Positions 19,772-27,485 of a stretch of 64,000 bases of DNA are shown here, piece after piece. The position numbers and the translations under genes were made by a program. This stretch comes from Sphingobacterium sp. FBM7-1 (lineage in GTDB: Bacteria; Bacteroidota; Bacteroidia; Sphingobacteriales; Sphingobacteriaceae): assembly GCF_020687765.1 (NCBI RefSeq), contig NZ_JAJEWJ010000003.1:62001-126000 (forward strand), given 5' to 3'. Below the pieces are notes generated by a model that saw only the letters and a list, made by a program, of their open reading frames with translations, was not told the origin of the DNA and searched no databases. Every line of letters begins with the position of its first letter. Positions within the stretch are counted from its first letter, which is position 1.

Positions 19772-20770
19772 ATGAAAAAAACACTTTTAGCAGCTATTAT
19801 CTGTTTCAACCTCGCATTGACGTTCGGACAGGTATCCCCTTTCGAATACGAGAAGCAGACTGGATATAAGGGAAAAAACATCCCTGATTTAACTTACATC
19901 GAAGATAGCTACAGCTTTTTGGTACTGGGTGACTTTGGGCGTGTCGGCAACTATTACCAACAAGACGTTGCGCGAGAATTGGGACACGCAACTGTCGCCC
20001 TTGATGCGGAGTTTATCGTCTCGGTGGGAGACAATTTTTATCCGAACGGCGTTGCCAGCACAACAGACTTTCATTGGATATCTTCTTTTGAAACTATTTA
20101 TACAGATCCCAGTCTGTACATGGATTGGTACGTCGCACTGGGCAACCATGACTATCGAGGAAATGTCCAGGCACAGATCGATTATACCAATATCAGTAGA
20201 CGATGGAATATGCCTGCCCGGTACTATAGCAAAACATTCGAAGTAAACGACGACGAAAAAATGCTCCTTATCGTAATGGATACGAATCCCTATATCGATG
20301 GCTATTATGAGGATCCTGAAAAGTATCGGGATATCGCTGAGCAGGACACCGCAAAACAAACACAATGGCTGATAGAACAGCTCGGAACAACGGATCCGCA
20401 AGTAAAATGGAAAGTCGTGATCGGGCATCATCCTTTATATTCTGGCGGAAAGCGTAAGGACAGCGAAGACACGAAATTGTTCGAACAAAAATTTGCCGGC
20501 TTATTTGATCAGTACAGGGTCGACGCCTATATCTGTGGACACGAGCATGATTTACAGATCATCAAGCCCCAAGGTCGGTTTACCACACAGTTTCTTTCCG
20601 GTGCTGCCAGCGAAGTGCGTGCGTCCGGAAATCGGGAAGGAACGATTTTCGCGGCTGCGGAGCCTGGTTTTATGGCATTTTCCATAGTCGACGGCAAAAT
20701 ACTCGTACAGACTGTCCGCGCGAATGAAACAGGTGCGAAAGTTCTGCATAAATATGAGTTAACAAAATAA
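19772..20770 (+). CDS. Purple-acid-type metallophosphatase
   Basis: A 332-residue exported enzyme. The ATG at 19772 gives a signal peptide (MKKTLLAAIICFNLALTFGQ); the frame opens upstream but without a signal peptide. The five metal-binding blocks of calcineurin-like/purple acid phosphatases are present in order: GDFGRVG, GDNFYPNG, ALGNHDYRG, VVIGHHPLYSGG and CGHEHDLQ. The layout matches type 5 (tartrate-resistant) acid phosphatases. It would remove phosphate from organic esters in the periplasm, here perhaps lower inositol phosphates left by the phytase. It begins 76 nt after the receptor and 21 nt before the phytase. Confidence 0.9.
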   Translation: MKKTLLAAIICFNLALTFGQVSPFEYEKQTGYKGKNIPDLTYIEDSYSFLVLGDFGRVGNYYQQDVARELGHATVALDAEFIVSVGDNFYPNGVASTTDFHWISSFETIYTDPSLYMDWYVALGNHDYRGNVQAQIDYTNISRRWNMPARYYSKTFEVNDDEKMLLIVMDTNPYIDGYYEDPEKYRDIAEQDTAKQTQWLIEQLGTTDPQVKWKVVIGHHPLYSGGKRKDSEDTKLFEQKFAGLFDQYRVDAYICGHEHDLQIIKPQGRFTTQFLSGAASEVRASGNREGTIFAAAEPGFMAFSIVDGKILVQTVRANETGAKVLHKYELTK

Positions 20771-20791
20771 ACACACCAAATACACAAAACG

Positions 20792-21862
20792 ATGAACAAA
20801 CTATTTATTTGCTCCACCCTACTCCTCTTGGCAACATCCTGTCAAGACCGTATGGCTCCAGTAGCCGATAACGCGATTAAGCCGACGGTCATTACCGAAC
20901 CGACTCCAAACGATACGGACGACCCCGCTATCTGGGTACATCCCGACGATCCGACGAAAAGCCTCATCATCGGAACCGACAAGGAAGTCGGGGGTGGACT
21001 TTACGTTTATGATCTACAGGGCAAGATCGTCAACAAATTTATCGATATGGAGCGCCCGAACAACGTGGATGTGGCGTACGGCTTAATGATCAATGGAAAA
21101 AAGACCGATATTGCGGTGACAACCGAGCGTAAAGCACACCGTCTCCGCATCTTCTCCTTACCCGATTTAACCCCTATCGACAATGGCGGTATTCCGATTT
21201 TCGAAGGTGAAACCGGTGAAGAAGAACGTGACGGAATGGGCATCGCACTGTACACCAAACAAATCGATTCGGCCAATGTAGAAATTCAGGCGATCGTGGG
21301 GCGTAAGAACGGTCCATCAGGAAGCTATCTATGGCAGTATAGACTGTCTGGAAACGGTGATGGTACTGTATCTGGCGAAGTTATCCGTAAATTCGGCACC
21401 TACAGTGGAAAGAAAGAAATCGAAGCTATCGCTGTCGATAACGAACTGGGATACGTTTATTATTCGGATGAAACCATCGGTGTTAGAAAATACTATGCCG
21501 ACCCCGAAAAAGGAGACGAAGAACTGGCTCTTTTTGCGCAGCAGGATGCACAAAGAGATCACGAAGGTATCGCGATTTATAAGAAAGATGATAAAACAGG
21601 GTATATCTTAGTTTCCAACCAGCAAAACAATACTTTTTTAGTCTATAAAAGAGAAGGTGAAACAGGTAACCCGCACGAACATACATTGATTGCAAACATC
21701 CCGGTTTCGACCGTGGAATGCGATGGTGCAGATGCGTTGAACGTAAATTTCGGAGAACAGTTTCCAAATGGTGTATTCGCCGCGATGAGCAATGGAAATG
21801 TATTCCATCTGTATGACTGGCGTATCATGCAAGATTGGATAGATCAGCACCCTATACAATAA
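20792..21862 (+). CDS. Beta-propeller 3-phytase lipoprotein
   Basis: A 356-residue protein with a short lipoprotein signal (ICSTLLLLATSCQD) and one beta-propeller phytase domain covering nearly all the rest. Motifs: DTDDPAIWVHPDDP, IIGTDKEVGGGLYVYDL, RPNNVDVAYG, ERDGMGIALY, KEIEAIAVDNELGYVYYSDE and DHEGIAIY, the acidic loops that bind calcium and phosphate. These enzymes cut phosphate from calcium phytate at neutral pH. Probably surface or periplasmic and membrane anchored. It is the third gene of the receptor-phosphatase-phytase set. Confidence 0.93.
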   Translation: MNKLFICSTLLLLATSCQDRMAPVADNAIKPTVITEPTPNDTDDPAIWVHPDDPTKSLIIGTDKEVGGGLYVYDLQGKIVNKFIDMERPNNVDVAYGLMINGKKTDIAVTTERKAHRLRIFSLPDLTPIDNGGIPIFEGETGEEERDGMGIALYTKQIDSANVEIQAIVGRKNGPSGSYLWQYRLSGNGDGTVSGEVIRKFGTYSGKKEIEAIAVDNELGYVYYSDETIGVRKYYADPEKGDEELALFAQQDAQRDHEGIAIYKKDDKTGYILVSNQQNNTFLVYKREGETGNPHEHTLIANIPVSTVECDGADALNVNFGEQFPNGVFAAMSNGNVFHLYDWRIMQDWIDQHPIQ

Positions 21863-21902
21863 AATAAATGGCGGGCATTTGATATGCACCGCCATTTATT
21901 TT
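21861..21902. terminator. Bidirectional terminator between phytase and GH28
   Basis: A perfect 14-bp stem (21861-21874 with 21889-21902, core AAATGGCGG/CCGCCATTT) with A-rich and T-rich sides, overlapping the last bases of the phytase stop codon. It can end both converging transcripts. Confidence 0.8.
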
Positions 21903-21930
21903 TCCATATATTTTTGAAGGATACTTCTCT

Positions 21931-23382
21931 TTAAAATGTTTCAAATTCCGCTTCGGAAGATGCCTGTACATCTTCTTCACTCACCAATTTTCCGTTGATC
22001 GTTACATTATCAAATTTCATCCCTTTAGTATAATTCGCCTGAATAGGCACATCTACACCTTCGATAGTGGAATTAATAATCCGGAGGTTTTCTGCAGGCG
22101 ATTCTTCATAAGCGTTGATTAATACGCCGAACTTACCTCCCTCTCTAACGTTTAGGTTTTCCACCGTAACATTACGTACCGTAGGCATAAAATCACCTGG
22201 ATTCTCGTAGTACATATCAACTAACACAGCAGCTTCTTTGTATGTGCCCACCTCCACATTACGCATGTATATATTTTCGATCACTCCACCGCGAAGCGAG
22301 CTTGTCTTAATCCGCAAAATCCTATCCAGTTCCGGGCTGTCCATTTTCAGGTTCTGGGCGAAAATATTCCTCGCTCCTCCAGATATCTCACTACCTAACA
22401 CGATACCACCATGCCCATCTTTCATCTCACAATTTTCGATAATATGGTTTTCCGCCGGACGCCCAATCTCCCGACCATCTTCGTTCCGTCCGGATTTAAT
22501 AGCGATACAATCATCTCCCGTATCAAAATAACAATCCGTTATCAATACATTTTTACTGGACTCCGGGTTACAACCATCATTGTTGGGTCCATGTGTGACT
22601 ACACTGACGTTCCGCACCGTTACATTTTCGCATAATACCGGATTAATATTCCAGAACGGGGCGTTAATGATCTTCACGTCTGCGATTAAAATGTTCGTAG
22701 AATTATAAGGTTGAATAAATGGTGGGCGTAAAAAATGTCCGTCGCCATATACCCGCTCTTCTACCGGGACCCGATCTTTCACATCCTGCGTCAGTTTTTT
22801 GACGGCTGCCAACTGGTTGTCCATCCCTTCAACCCAACCATGCTCCTTCTTTGCTTTCCATGGCCACCAGAACTCATTATTGGCGTTTCCATCCAAAATA
22901 CCGTTACCAGTAATTGCAATATTTTCTTGACCATAGGCATAGATCAGGGGCGAATAGTTCATACATTCCATTCCTTCCCACCGCGTTTTAACCAACGGCT
23001 TATAGTCTTCCACGTCCCGGCTAAACAATAACTTTGCACCATCCTCTAAATGTAGGTTAACATTACTTTTCAGGTGGATTGCCCCCGTCAGAAACGTCCC
23101 TTTTGGAACCACCACACGTCCGCCGCCATCCACATGGCACGCTTCAATCGCGTCATTGATTGCTTTGGTGCTCAGCACCGTGCTATCCAAACCTGCCCCG
23201 TATTCCGTGATAACAAAATCTTTCTTCGCGAAAGTGGGCTCCACAATCAGCGCGCGTATGCTATCGGCTGTTTCCCATGCCTTGTGACTTTCATTTGTTT
23301 GCTTGTTTTGAGTCTCTCCACAACCTATCAGTACACTTATAGGTAAAACTGCGGCTAGGATTAAATTACGTACTTGCTTCAT
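21931..23382 (-). CDS. GH28 polygalacturonase-like lipoprotein
   Basis: A 483-residue lipoprotein (VLPISVLIGCGE). The ATG at 23380-23382 is preferred to an in-frame GTG four codons upstream. The right-handed beta-helix of GH28 follows with the catalytic set: Asp in GPNNDGCNP, Asp-Asp in TGDDCIAIKSG, the GHGGIVLGSE His and RILRIKT. GH28 enzymes hydrolyse pectin galacturonan; members of this Bacteroidota type (N-terminal ITEYGA..DST, DGG.VVVPKG) are often exo-acting on oligogalacturonides or rhamnogalacturonan. It stands alone, convergent with the phytase and with no pectin transporter beside it. Confidence 0.92.
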   Translation of the reverse strand: MKQVRNLILAAVLPISVLIGCGETQNKQTNESHKAWETADSIRALIVEPTFAKKDFVITEYGAGLDSTVLSTKAINDAIEACHVDGGGRVVVPKGTFLTGAIHLKSNVNLHLEDGAKLLFSRDVEDYKPLVKTRWEGMECMNYSPLIYAYGQENIAITGNGILDGNANNEFWWPWKAKKEHGWVEGMDNQLAAVKKLTQDVKDRVPVEERVYGDGHFLRPPFIQPYNSTNILIADVKIINAPFWNINPVLCENVTVRNVSVVTHGPNNDGCNPESSKNVLITDCYFDTGDDCIAIKSGRNEDGREIGRPAENHIIENCEMKDGHGGIVLGSEISGGARNIFAQNLKMDSPELDRILRIKTSSLRGGVIENIYMRNVEVGTYKEAAVLVDMYYENPGDFMPTVRNVTVENLNVREGGKFGVLINAYEESPAENLRIINSTIEGVDVPIQANYTKGMKFDNVTINGKLVSEEDVQASSEAEFETF

Positions 23383-23475
23383 ATTATAGTTCACTTGGAT
23401 AAAAGCCGAAAGATAGGAATAAATATCTATACCCTATTTTCTATATAGATTTTGTTACATACTCAGTAGGTACCC

Positions 23476-24249
23476 CTACCCTAAAAATTGAGCGACCAGT
23501 TCGTTAAACGCTTTTGGGTTTTCCGCCTGCACCCAGTGTCCCGCTTTAGGAACTGTCTGGATCTCCGAATTCGGAAACATATCCTTAATCATAGCGCGAT
23601 CGTCTTCTACAATATAGTTTGACTTCTCGCCCGAGAGGAACAACGTTGCCCCATCATACACGCCAGGCTCTACTCCCACCGTGATAAATTCGGCATATTT
23701 TTCTGTCAGGGTTTTCAAATTAAAACGCCAATCTAACGCCCTATCTTCTGTAATATATACGTTTTTAAGCAAAAACTGAATGACACCTGTTTCATTCAAA
23801 TACTGGCGCAATTGGCTTTCTACATCACCACGGTTACGCGCCTCTTCCATCTTAACCGCTTTAAGCGCTTCAATTATTTTCTGATGATGCGGAGGATACG
23901 CTTTCGGCGCAATATCCGCGATAATTAATTTACGGATGTTGGTCGACTTCGTAACCGCATATTGCATCGCCACTTTGCCCCCTAAAGAATGTCCAATAAT
24001 ATCCACCTCATGCAATTGGTGTGTCTGTACATAAGTTTCCAAATCGTCTACCATAGCCGACAACGACATGTCCTCGTGGTGAAAACTTTGTCCATGGTTC
24101 CGCAAATCGATTAAATGTATCGGCCTATCCTGACTAAATTCCCGTGCAAAGCTCCCCCAGTTGTCAGACATGCCAAATAAACCGTGCATAACCAATAGCG
24201 GGGTGCGGGCGTTGTCTTCTCCGTATATTCGTGAATGTAAAATCTCCAT
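23476..24249 (-). CDS. Alpha/beta-hydrolase, YbfF-like esterase
   Basis: A 257-residue cytoplasmic alpha/beta-hydrolase. Oxyanion region LLVMHGLFGMSDNWG, DLRNHGQS, nucleophile elbow Ser in IIGHSLGGKVAMQ, a late Asp in the lid/core region and His in AGHWVQAENP complete a normal triad. Length and the HGLFG..DNW block match YbfF-type acyl-CoA/ester hydrolases. The physiological substrate is not evident. Probably its own transcript; 93 nt separate it from the GH28 start. Confidence 0.85.
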   Translation of the reverse strand: MEILHSRIYGEDNARTPLLVMHGLFGMSDNWGSFAREFSQDRPIHLIDLRNHGQSFHHEDMSLSAMVDDLETYVQTHQLHEVDIIGHSLGGKVAMQYAVTKSTNIRKLIIADIAPKAYPPHHQKIIEALKAVKMEEARNRGDVESQLRQYLNETGVIQFLLKNVYITEDRALDWRFNLKTLTEKYAEFITVGVEPGVYDGATLFLSGEKSNYIVEDDRAMIKDMFPNSEIQTVPKAGHWVQAENPKAFNELVAQFLG

Positions 24250-24589
24250 AATGGGTAAAGATAAGGTTTCTCTTCTTCTTTTTATCCATTAGTAGTTAGC
24301 TTAAATGGTATGGATGAGCACTTCGTGGTTTTCCCTCAAAAAAAGAAGCAAAACCGAACAAAGTGAGCTCATGGATCCCAAAACAAACACGAATCCATAA
24401 AAAATCGTCACTTCAAATGTTTTACATTAGGAATAGTACTAAGGATGAGTCGGTGCAGTTGTAAAACATTTGGATGCGACCTATTTGTGCTAATTAGGGA
24501 TCGTGCAATTGCGTAAACAAAAGTGCGATCAATAATGAATAATGAATAGTGGTTATGCGGATTAAAATTACATTTTTTTGCGCCGGAAC
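24250..24589. other. 340-nt intergenic stretch with repeat-derived sequence
   Basis: No supported gene. It contains the 74-nt palindromic repeat, a 6-bp inverted repeat ATGGAT/ATCCAT (24371-24398) and, at about 24527-24550, the CGATCAATAATGAATAG tract that recurs beside the second repeat copy near 37.6 kb. Confidence 0.7.
24407..24480. repeat. 74-nt palindromic intergenic repeat, copy A
   Basis: Ends form an almost perfect inverted repeat (GTCacTTCAAATGTTTTAC with GTAAAACATTTGGATGCGAC). The middle carries ATAGTACTAAGGATGA. The same 74-nt unit occurs at 37402-37475 and, degenerate, at 37516-37588. It has no coding capacity and looks like a hairpin-forming mobile repeat. Confidence 0.8.
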
Positions 24590-24625
24590 ACGTGTTGTTT
24601 TTCACAAAACAAACACGTATTTTTG
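24590..24625 (+). promoter_or_regulatory. PIN-module promoter with built-in inverted repeat
   Basis: TTG (24595-24597), 20 nt, TATTTTTG (24618-24625): an exact match to the Bacteroidota promoter pattern. An imperfect inverted repeat (ACGTGTTGTTTT at 24590-24601 with AAAACAAACACGT at 24606-24618) fills the spacer, as expected for antitoxin self-repression. The leader would be only about 10 nt and includes AGGAGG at 24631-24636. Confidence 0.55.
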
Positions 24626-24641
24626 TACAAAGGAGGAAATC

Positions 24642-24896
24642 ATGAGTACAAAATTGACCTTGACACTGGAGAAAGAAGTTATTGAAACTGCGAAAGAATA
24701 TGCGAAAGAGCGGGGACAAAGCCTCTCTGAAATGGTTGAGAACTATTTCAAACTGCTAACGGTAGATAGACGAAAAATTAAGCCAAAACAACTTTCTCCT
24801 AAAGTCCAAAAACTACGCGGAATTATAAAAACTGACGAAAATATCGACTACAAAAAAATGCTGGCGGAAGAATTATCTAAAAAATATGGCCTATAA
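24642..24896 (+). CDS. Antitoxin of PIN toxin (DUF6364-like)
   Basis: An 84-residue protein starting at the ATG at 24642, five bases after AGGAGG, an unusually clear ribosome site for this phylum. Residues 3-40 (TKLTLTLEKEVIETAKEYA..RGQSLSEMVENYF) form a ribbon-helix-helix-like DNA-binding part; the C-terminal charged half (KIDENIDYKKMLAEELSKK-like) would wrap the toxin. Its stop overlaps the toxin start by 11 nt, which couples translation. Family name is from pattern recognition; the antitoxin role comes from the RHH-like N-terminus and the PIN partner. Confidence 0.85.
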   Translation: MSTKLTLTLEKEVIETAKEYAKERGQSLSEMVENYFKLLTVDRRKIKPKQLSPKVQKLRGIIKTDENIDYKKMLAEELSKKYGL

Positions 24897-25317
24897 ATTA
24901 TTTATCGATTCGGACGTCGTCATTGATTTTTTTACGGATAGGGAACCTCATGCAAACCCAGCCAGTGAGCTTTTTGAACTGGGCGAAAGTGGGGCTGTTG
25001 TTTTGTTTTTATCAGCTGTTAGCATAAATAATATTTACTATATCGTAAGGCGGTTTTTGGGTCATAAAAAAACGTTGGAAGTAGTAGAGACACTTGCAGA
25101 AATGACTGAAATTATCGGTACTACGAAGAAAGAAATTCTACAGGCCCTAAAAAATGAATTTTCTGATTATGAAGATTCCATTCAATATTCTTCAGCATTA
25201 ACCGTTAAAGGGTTAGACGTGATCATTACCCGAAACATAAAAGATTATAAAAGTGCAGATATATCGGTGATGGCTCCTGTAGATTTCCTAAAAATGTTTA
25301 GAAAAAATAGGGATTAA
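24886..25317 (+). CDS. PIN-domain toxin (VapC-like ribonuclease)
   Basis: A 143-residue PIN domain. Acidic metal-binding residues are present: Asp in LFIDSDVVIDFF, Glu in FELGE or the neighbouring helix, Asp in SDYEDSIQYSSA and Asp in VIITRNIKDYK. PIN toxins cut RNA, usually tRNA or rRNA. It overlaps its antitoxin by 11 nt and is followed after 19 nt by the HMA-AraC regulator, so the three may share a transcript. No frameshift or missing key residue is seen, so the toxin is probably functional. Confidence 0.88.
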   Translation: MAYKLFIDSDVVIDFFTDREPHANPASELFELGESGAVVLFLSAVSINNIYYIVRRFLGHKKTLEVVETLAEMTEIIGTTKKEILQALKNEFSDYEDSIQYSSALTVKGLDVIITRNIKDYKSADISVMAPVDFLKMFRKNRD

Positions 25318-25336
25318 TACTATACATGGTTATTTC

Positions 25337-25897
25337 ATGACAGTATACATCAAAAATATGGTATGCAACCGCTGCATCATGGTGGTTCGCCAAGAGATGG
25401 AGAAACTCGGGCTCCATATCCAGGCTATAAAATTGGGAGAGGTGGCACTAAAGGAGACCTTGGAGCAAGCCCAATTGGCTACGATTGCAGATGTACTGGA
25501 GCCGCTGGGATTTGCGTTGATTGACGATAAAAAGAGTCAGCTTATTGCACAGATAAAAGCTATCGTTATACAATGGGTACGCGAACAATATAGGGAGCGC
25601 ACCGTTAATCTATCGGATATTTTGGCCGATCAGCTGCATCATGATTACAATTACCTATCCAATCTCTTCTCCGAAGTGGAGGGTATCACTATTGAAAAAT
25701 ACCATATCGCTCAAAAGATCGAGCGCGTGAAGGAACTGTTGGTTTATGATGAGTTGTCGTTAAGTGAAATTGCTTATCAGCTGGGTTATTCCAGTGTGGC
25801 GTATCTCAGCAACCAGTTCAAGAAAGTGACCGGCTTATCGCCCAGCCATTTTAAAAAAATCAAAGAAGATAAGCGGAAACCGTTGGATGAGGTGTAG
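25337..25897 (+). CDS. AraC-family regulator with N-terminal HMA-like domain
   Basis: A 186-residue protein that joins an N-terminal heavy-metal-associated-like fold (about 1-70, with MVCNRCIMVVRQ supplying a CxxC pair) to a C-terminal AraC helix-turn-helix (about 95-180, LSEIAYQLGYSSVAYLSNQFKKVTGLSP). The first half resembles copper-chaperone domains, so it may sense copper or another soft metal. Such proteins recur in Bacteroidota. The copper ATPase gene lies 1.7 kb downstream. It is converging on the YoeB gene with a 6-nt gap. The metal-sensing role is inference. Confidence 0.85.
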   Translation: MTVYIKNMVCNRCIMVVRQEMEKLGLHIQAIKLGEVALKETLEQAQLATIADVLEPLGFALIDDKKSQLIAQIKAIVIQWVREQYRERTVNLSDILADQLHHDYNYLSNLFSEVEGITIEKYHIAQKIERVKELLVYDELSLSEIAYQLGYSSVAYLSNQFKKVTGLSPSHFKKIKEDKRKPLDEV

Positions 25898-25903
25898 CTG
25901 GAA

Positions 25904-26164
25904 TTATCCGTAATGACCTTTTAATGAAAATACATAAAGCTTCTCATCTTCTATTTGATAGATATACCGATGTTCTTTCGTAATTCTTCTCGACCATTTT
26001 GGAGCGAGATTGTATTTGAGCGCCTCGGGTTTACCAATTCCTTCGTATGGACTTGCAACAATTGCCCTTGTTAACTGTGCTATTTTTTTGAGAATAGGTT
26101 TATTTCCTGTTTTTATCCAATAATTTAGGTCTTCTTCTGCTTGCGGAAGATATATTATTTCCAT
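25904..26164 (-). CDS. YoeB/Txe-family mRNA interferase toxin
   Basis: An 86-residue RelE-superfamily toxin of normal YoeB length: YLPQAEEDLNYWIKTGNKPI, SPYEGIGKPEALKYNL, WSRRITKEHRYIYQIED and the C-terminal LKGHYG ending. The WSRRI..EHR.IY block and the terminal His-Tyr pair carry the residues needed for ribosome-dependent mRNA cleavage. Its start overlaps the end of the DUF2683 antitoxin by 10 nt. Confidence 0.92.
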   Translation of the reverse strand: MEIIYLPQAEEDLNYWIKTGNKPILKKIAQLTRAIVASPYEGIGKPEALKYNLAPKWSRRITKEHRYIYQIEDEKLYVFSLKGHYG

Positions 26165-26376
26165 AAAGCATCAAGTTCATCAAGCGTCATTGTCCTTCCT
26201 CTCCCTCTTTTTTTATCTTCATCTCCTTGTTGTATTTTTTCTACAAATTCCGGATTATAGGGGCTTCCTTCCTCTTTAGAAAGTTCAAATTTTATTTTCA
26301 AGGCTTTCATAAAAGCTTTTAAGGCTTCGATTTGCGAAGCATCATCTGTATACGCTTTTATATTGACTGTTTCCAT
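26155..26376 (-). CDS. DUF2683-like antitoxin of YoeB
   Basis: A 73-residue protein (METVNIKAYTDDASQIEALK) of the DUF2683 type commonly found in front of YoeB/RelE toxins in Bacteroidota. The C-terminal third is highly charged with an RGRGR stretch and a final LDELDALWK helix, likely the toxin-binding tail. It lacks a clear DNA-binding fold at its N-terminus, so self-regulation is uncertain. Confidence 0.82.
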   Translation of the reverse strand: METVNIKAYTDDASQIEALKAFMKALKIKFELSKEEGSPYNPEFVEKIQQGDEDKKRGRGRTMTLDELDALWK

Positions 26377-26402
26377 GAGTAAGTTATTTTGACACTTATC
26401 AA

Positions 26403-26422
26403 TATCTGCAACTGCAAAGATA
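26403..26422 (-). promoter_or_regulatory. Possible -7 element with inverted repeat for DUF2683-yoeB
   Basis: On the minus strand TATCTTTG (26415-26422) matches TAnnTTTG about 40 nt upstream of the antitoxin ATG. It sits in an imperfect inverted repeat TATCTGCA / TGCAaaGATA (26403-26422). No -33 TTG at the right distance. Confidence 0.3.
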
Positions 26423-26429
26423 CTAATTT

Positions 26430-26852
26430 TTAAATGTTTATCTTAATATTAGGGTTTATACTGGTCAAATCAGCTATAAAATTGCTTTTATCTTTCGGGG
26501 ATATTATAACTTCTTCATATTTCCCGTATTTAATCTTGATGCGATCAAAAGAGGCTGCAGGAGACGACAGAACACTTCTAGTTTTAGAAATATCCTTCAT
26601 TTTGTTAATATCAACAGACTTATAAGAAAATGGCCTCATTCTAATCTTGAGTTGATTTTTTTCGATAATATATTCGGTTTTAAACAGCATATACACGATA
26701 AACCCAAATACGATTACTAGTGGCACGAATACTCCCATAAGAACCGTATCCAATCCGTTCTTGATAACTTCGGGAACAAACGGCAGGAAGAACGCGAGAA
26801 ATATAAAAATTAACAATCCATACGATACTTTTGAGGTATATTTCTTTGCCAT
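26430..26852 (-). CDS. Small membrane protein with PH-like domain
   Basis: A 140-residue protein. Two hydrophobic helices (about 10-28 and 36-58) are followed by a beta-rich cytoplasmic part (YIIEKNQLKIRMRPFSYKSVDINKMKDISKTR, KIKYGKYEEVIISP) typical of bacterial PH-like (bPH) proteins. Function is not known. It begins 9 nt after the ParE stop, so it may ride on the parDE transcript, which is unusual for a protein of this type. Confidence 0.7.
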   Translation of the reverse strand: MAKKYTSKVSYGLLIFIFLAFFLPFVPEVIKNGLDTVLMGVFVPLVIVFGFIVYMLFKTEYIIEKNQLKIRMRPFSYKSVDINKMKDISKTRSVLSSPAASFDRIKIKYGKYEEVIISPKDKSNFIADLTSINPNIKINI

Positions 26853-26861
26853 ATCTATGCC

Positions 26862-27161
26862 CTAATCGTTTAATCTAGTATCAATATCCACCTGTTGATG
26901 TAGAATTCGAATTATTTCTATTCGGCTCCGTACTATATCAATTTTATAGAAAATGAAATGAGATTTCACTCGCGTCGTCCAATATCCTTTCCTTATATGA
27001 CTATAATCTTTTCCGCTGTCGGGATTCTGTGCGATATACTCTATTTCATCCATCAGTAGATTATAATATCTGTCAGCTTGGTCGACTGACCATGTTTCAA
27101 AAGTATAAAGCCATATATTTTCGAGATCTTTAGTAGCTTCAGTACTGATTTTATACCTCAT
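26862..27161 (-). CDS. parE: ParE/RelE-family toxin
   Basis: A 99-residue ParE-like toxin: YKISTEATKDLENIWLYTFETW, QADRYYNLLMDEIEYIAQNPDSGKDYSHIRKGYW, SHFIFYKID and IEIIRILHQQVDID. The RILH..MD-type ending is diagnostic of ParE. ParE proteins usually poison gyrase, though RelE-fold relatives cut mRNA. The ATG shares one base with the antitoxin stop (TAATG). Confidence 0.92.
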   Translation of the reverse strand: MRYKISTEATKDLENIWLYTFETWSVDQADRYYNLLMDEIEYIAQNPDSGKDYSHIRKGYWTTRVKSHFIFYKIDIVRSRIEIIRILHQQVDIDTRLND

Positions 27162-27409
27162 TATTTATCAACATATTTATCATGAATTGTATTCAGAAAT
27201 TTTTGTCGATCAAAATCTTCCACGTATCCAGATCTTTCTCCTTTTTTTAGTTCCTTTATCAATTCTGTCTTTTTCGTTTCTTCATGCTCAAACATGCGTA
27301 GCGCCGCTCTGACGACTTCGCTTGCCGAAGAGAATTTCCCTGTTTTTATTTGTTGATTTATAAAGTTATCAAAGTAATCTCCCAACAAAATTGATGTGTT
27401 CTTTGCCAT
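27161..27409 (-). CDS. parD: ParD-family antitoxin
   Basis: An 82-residue ribbon-helix-helix antitoxin: TSILLGDYFDNFINQQIKTGKFSSASEVVRAALRMFEHEE. The N-terminal RHH binds operator DNA; the C-terminal half (RSGYVEDFDRQKFLNTIHDKY) covers ParE. It overlaps parE by one base. Promoter and operator are visible just upstream. Confidence 0.93.
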   Translation of the reverse strand: MAKNTSILLGDYFDNFINQQIKTGKFSSASEVVRAALRMFEHEETKKTELIKELKKGERSGYVEDFDRQKFLNTIHDKYVDK

Positions 27410-27439
27410 AACCTTTCTGTTTTATTAACCGTTTTCTCT

Positions 27440-27470
27440 CAAAAATACCATTTTTTTGGTATGTCATCAA
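27440..27470 (-). promoter_or_regulatory. parDE promoter with ATACCA-N6-TGGTAT operator
   Basis: Minus strand: TTG (27468-27470), 20 nt, TATTTTTG (27440-27447), a perfect match. A perfect inverted repeat ATACCA/TGGTAT (27445-27450 and 27457-27462) overlaps the -7 element, the position expected for ParD autorepression. Confidence 0.65.
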
Positions 27471-27485
27471 AACAAACAAACGTAA

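Noticed and set aside
19889..20431. 180-codon open frame antisense to the phosphatase gene
   Set aside because: The sense strand carries all five phosphatase motifs; the antisense product shows no domain.
23466..23479. GTAGG-TACC-CCTAC mini-hairpin at the end of the hydrolase gene
   Set aside because: Only a 5-bp stem without T tract; not enough for a terminator call.
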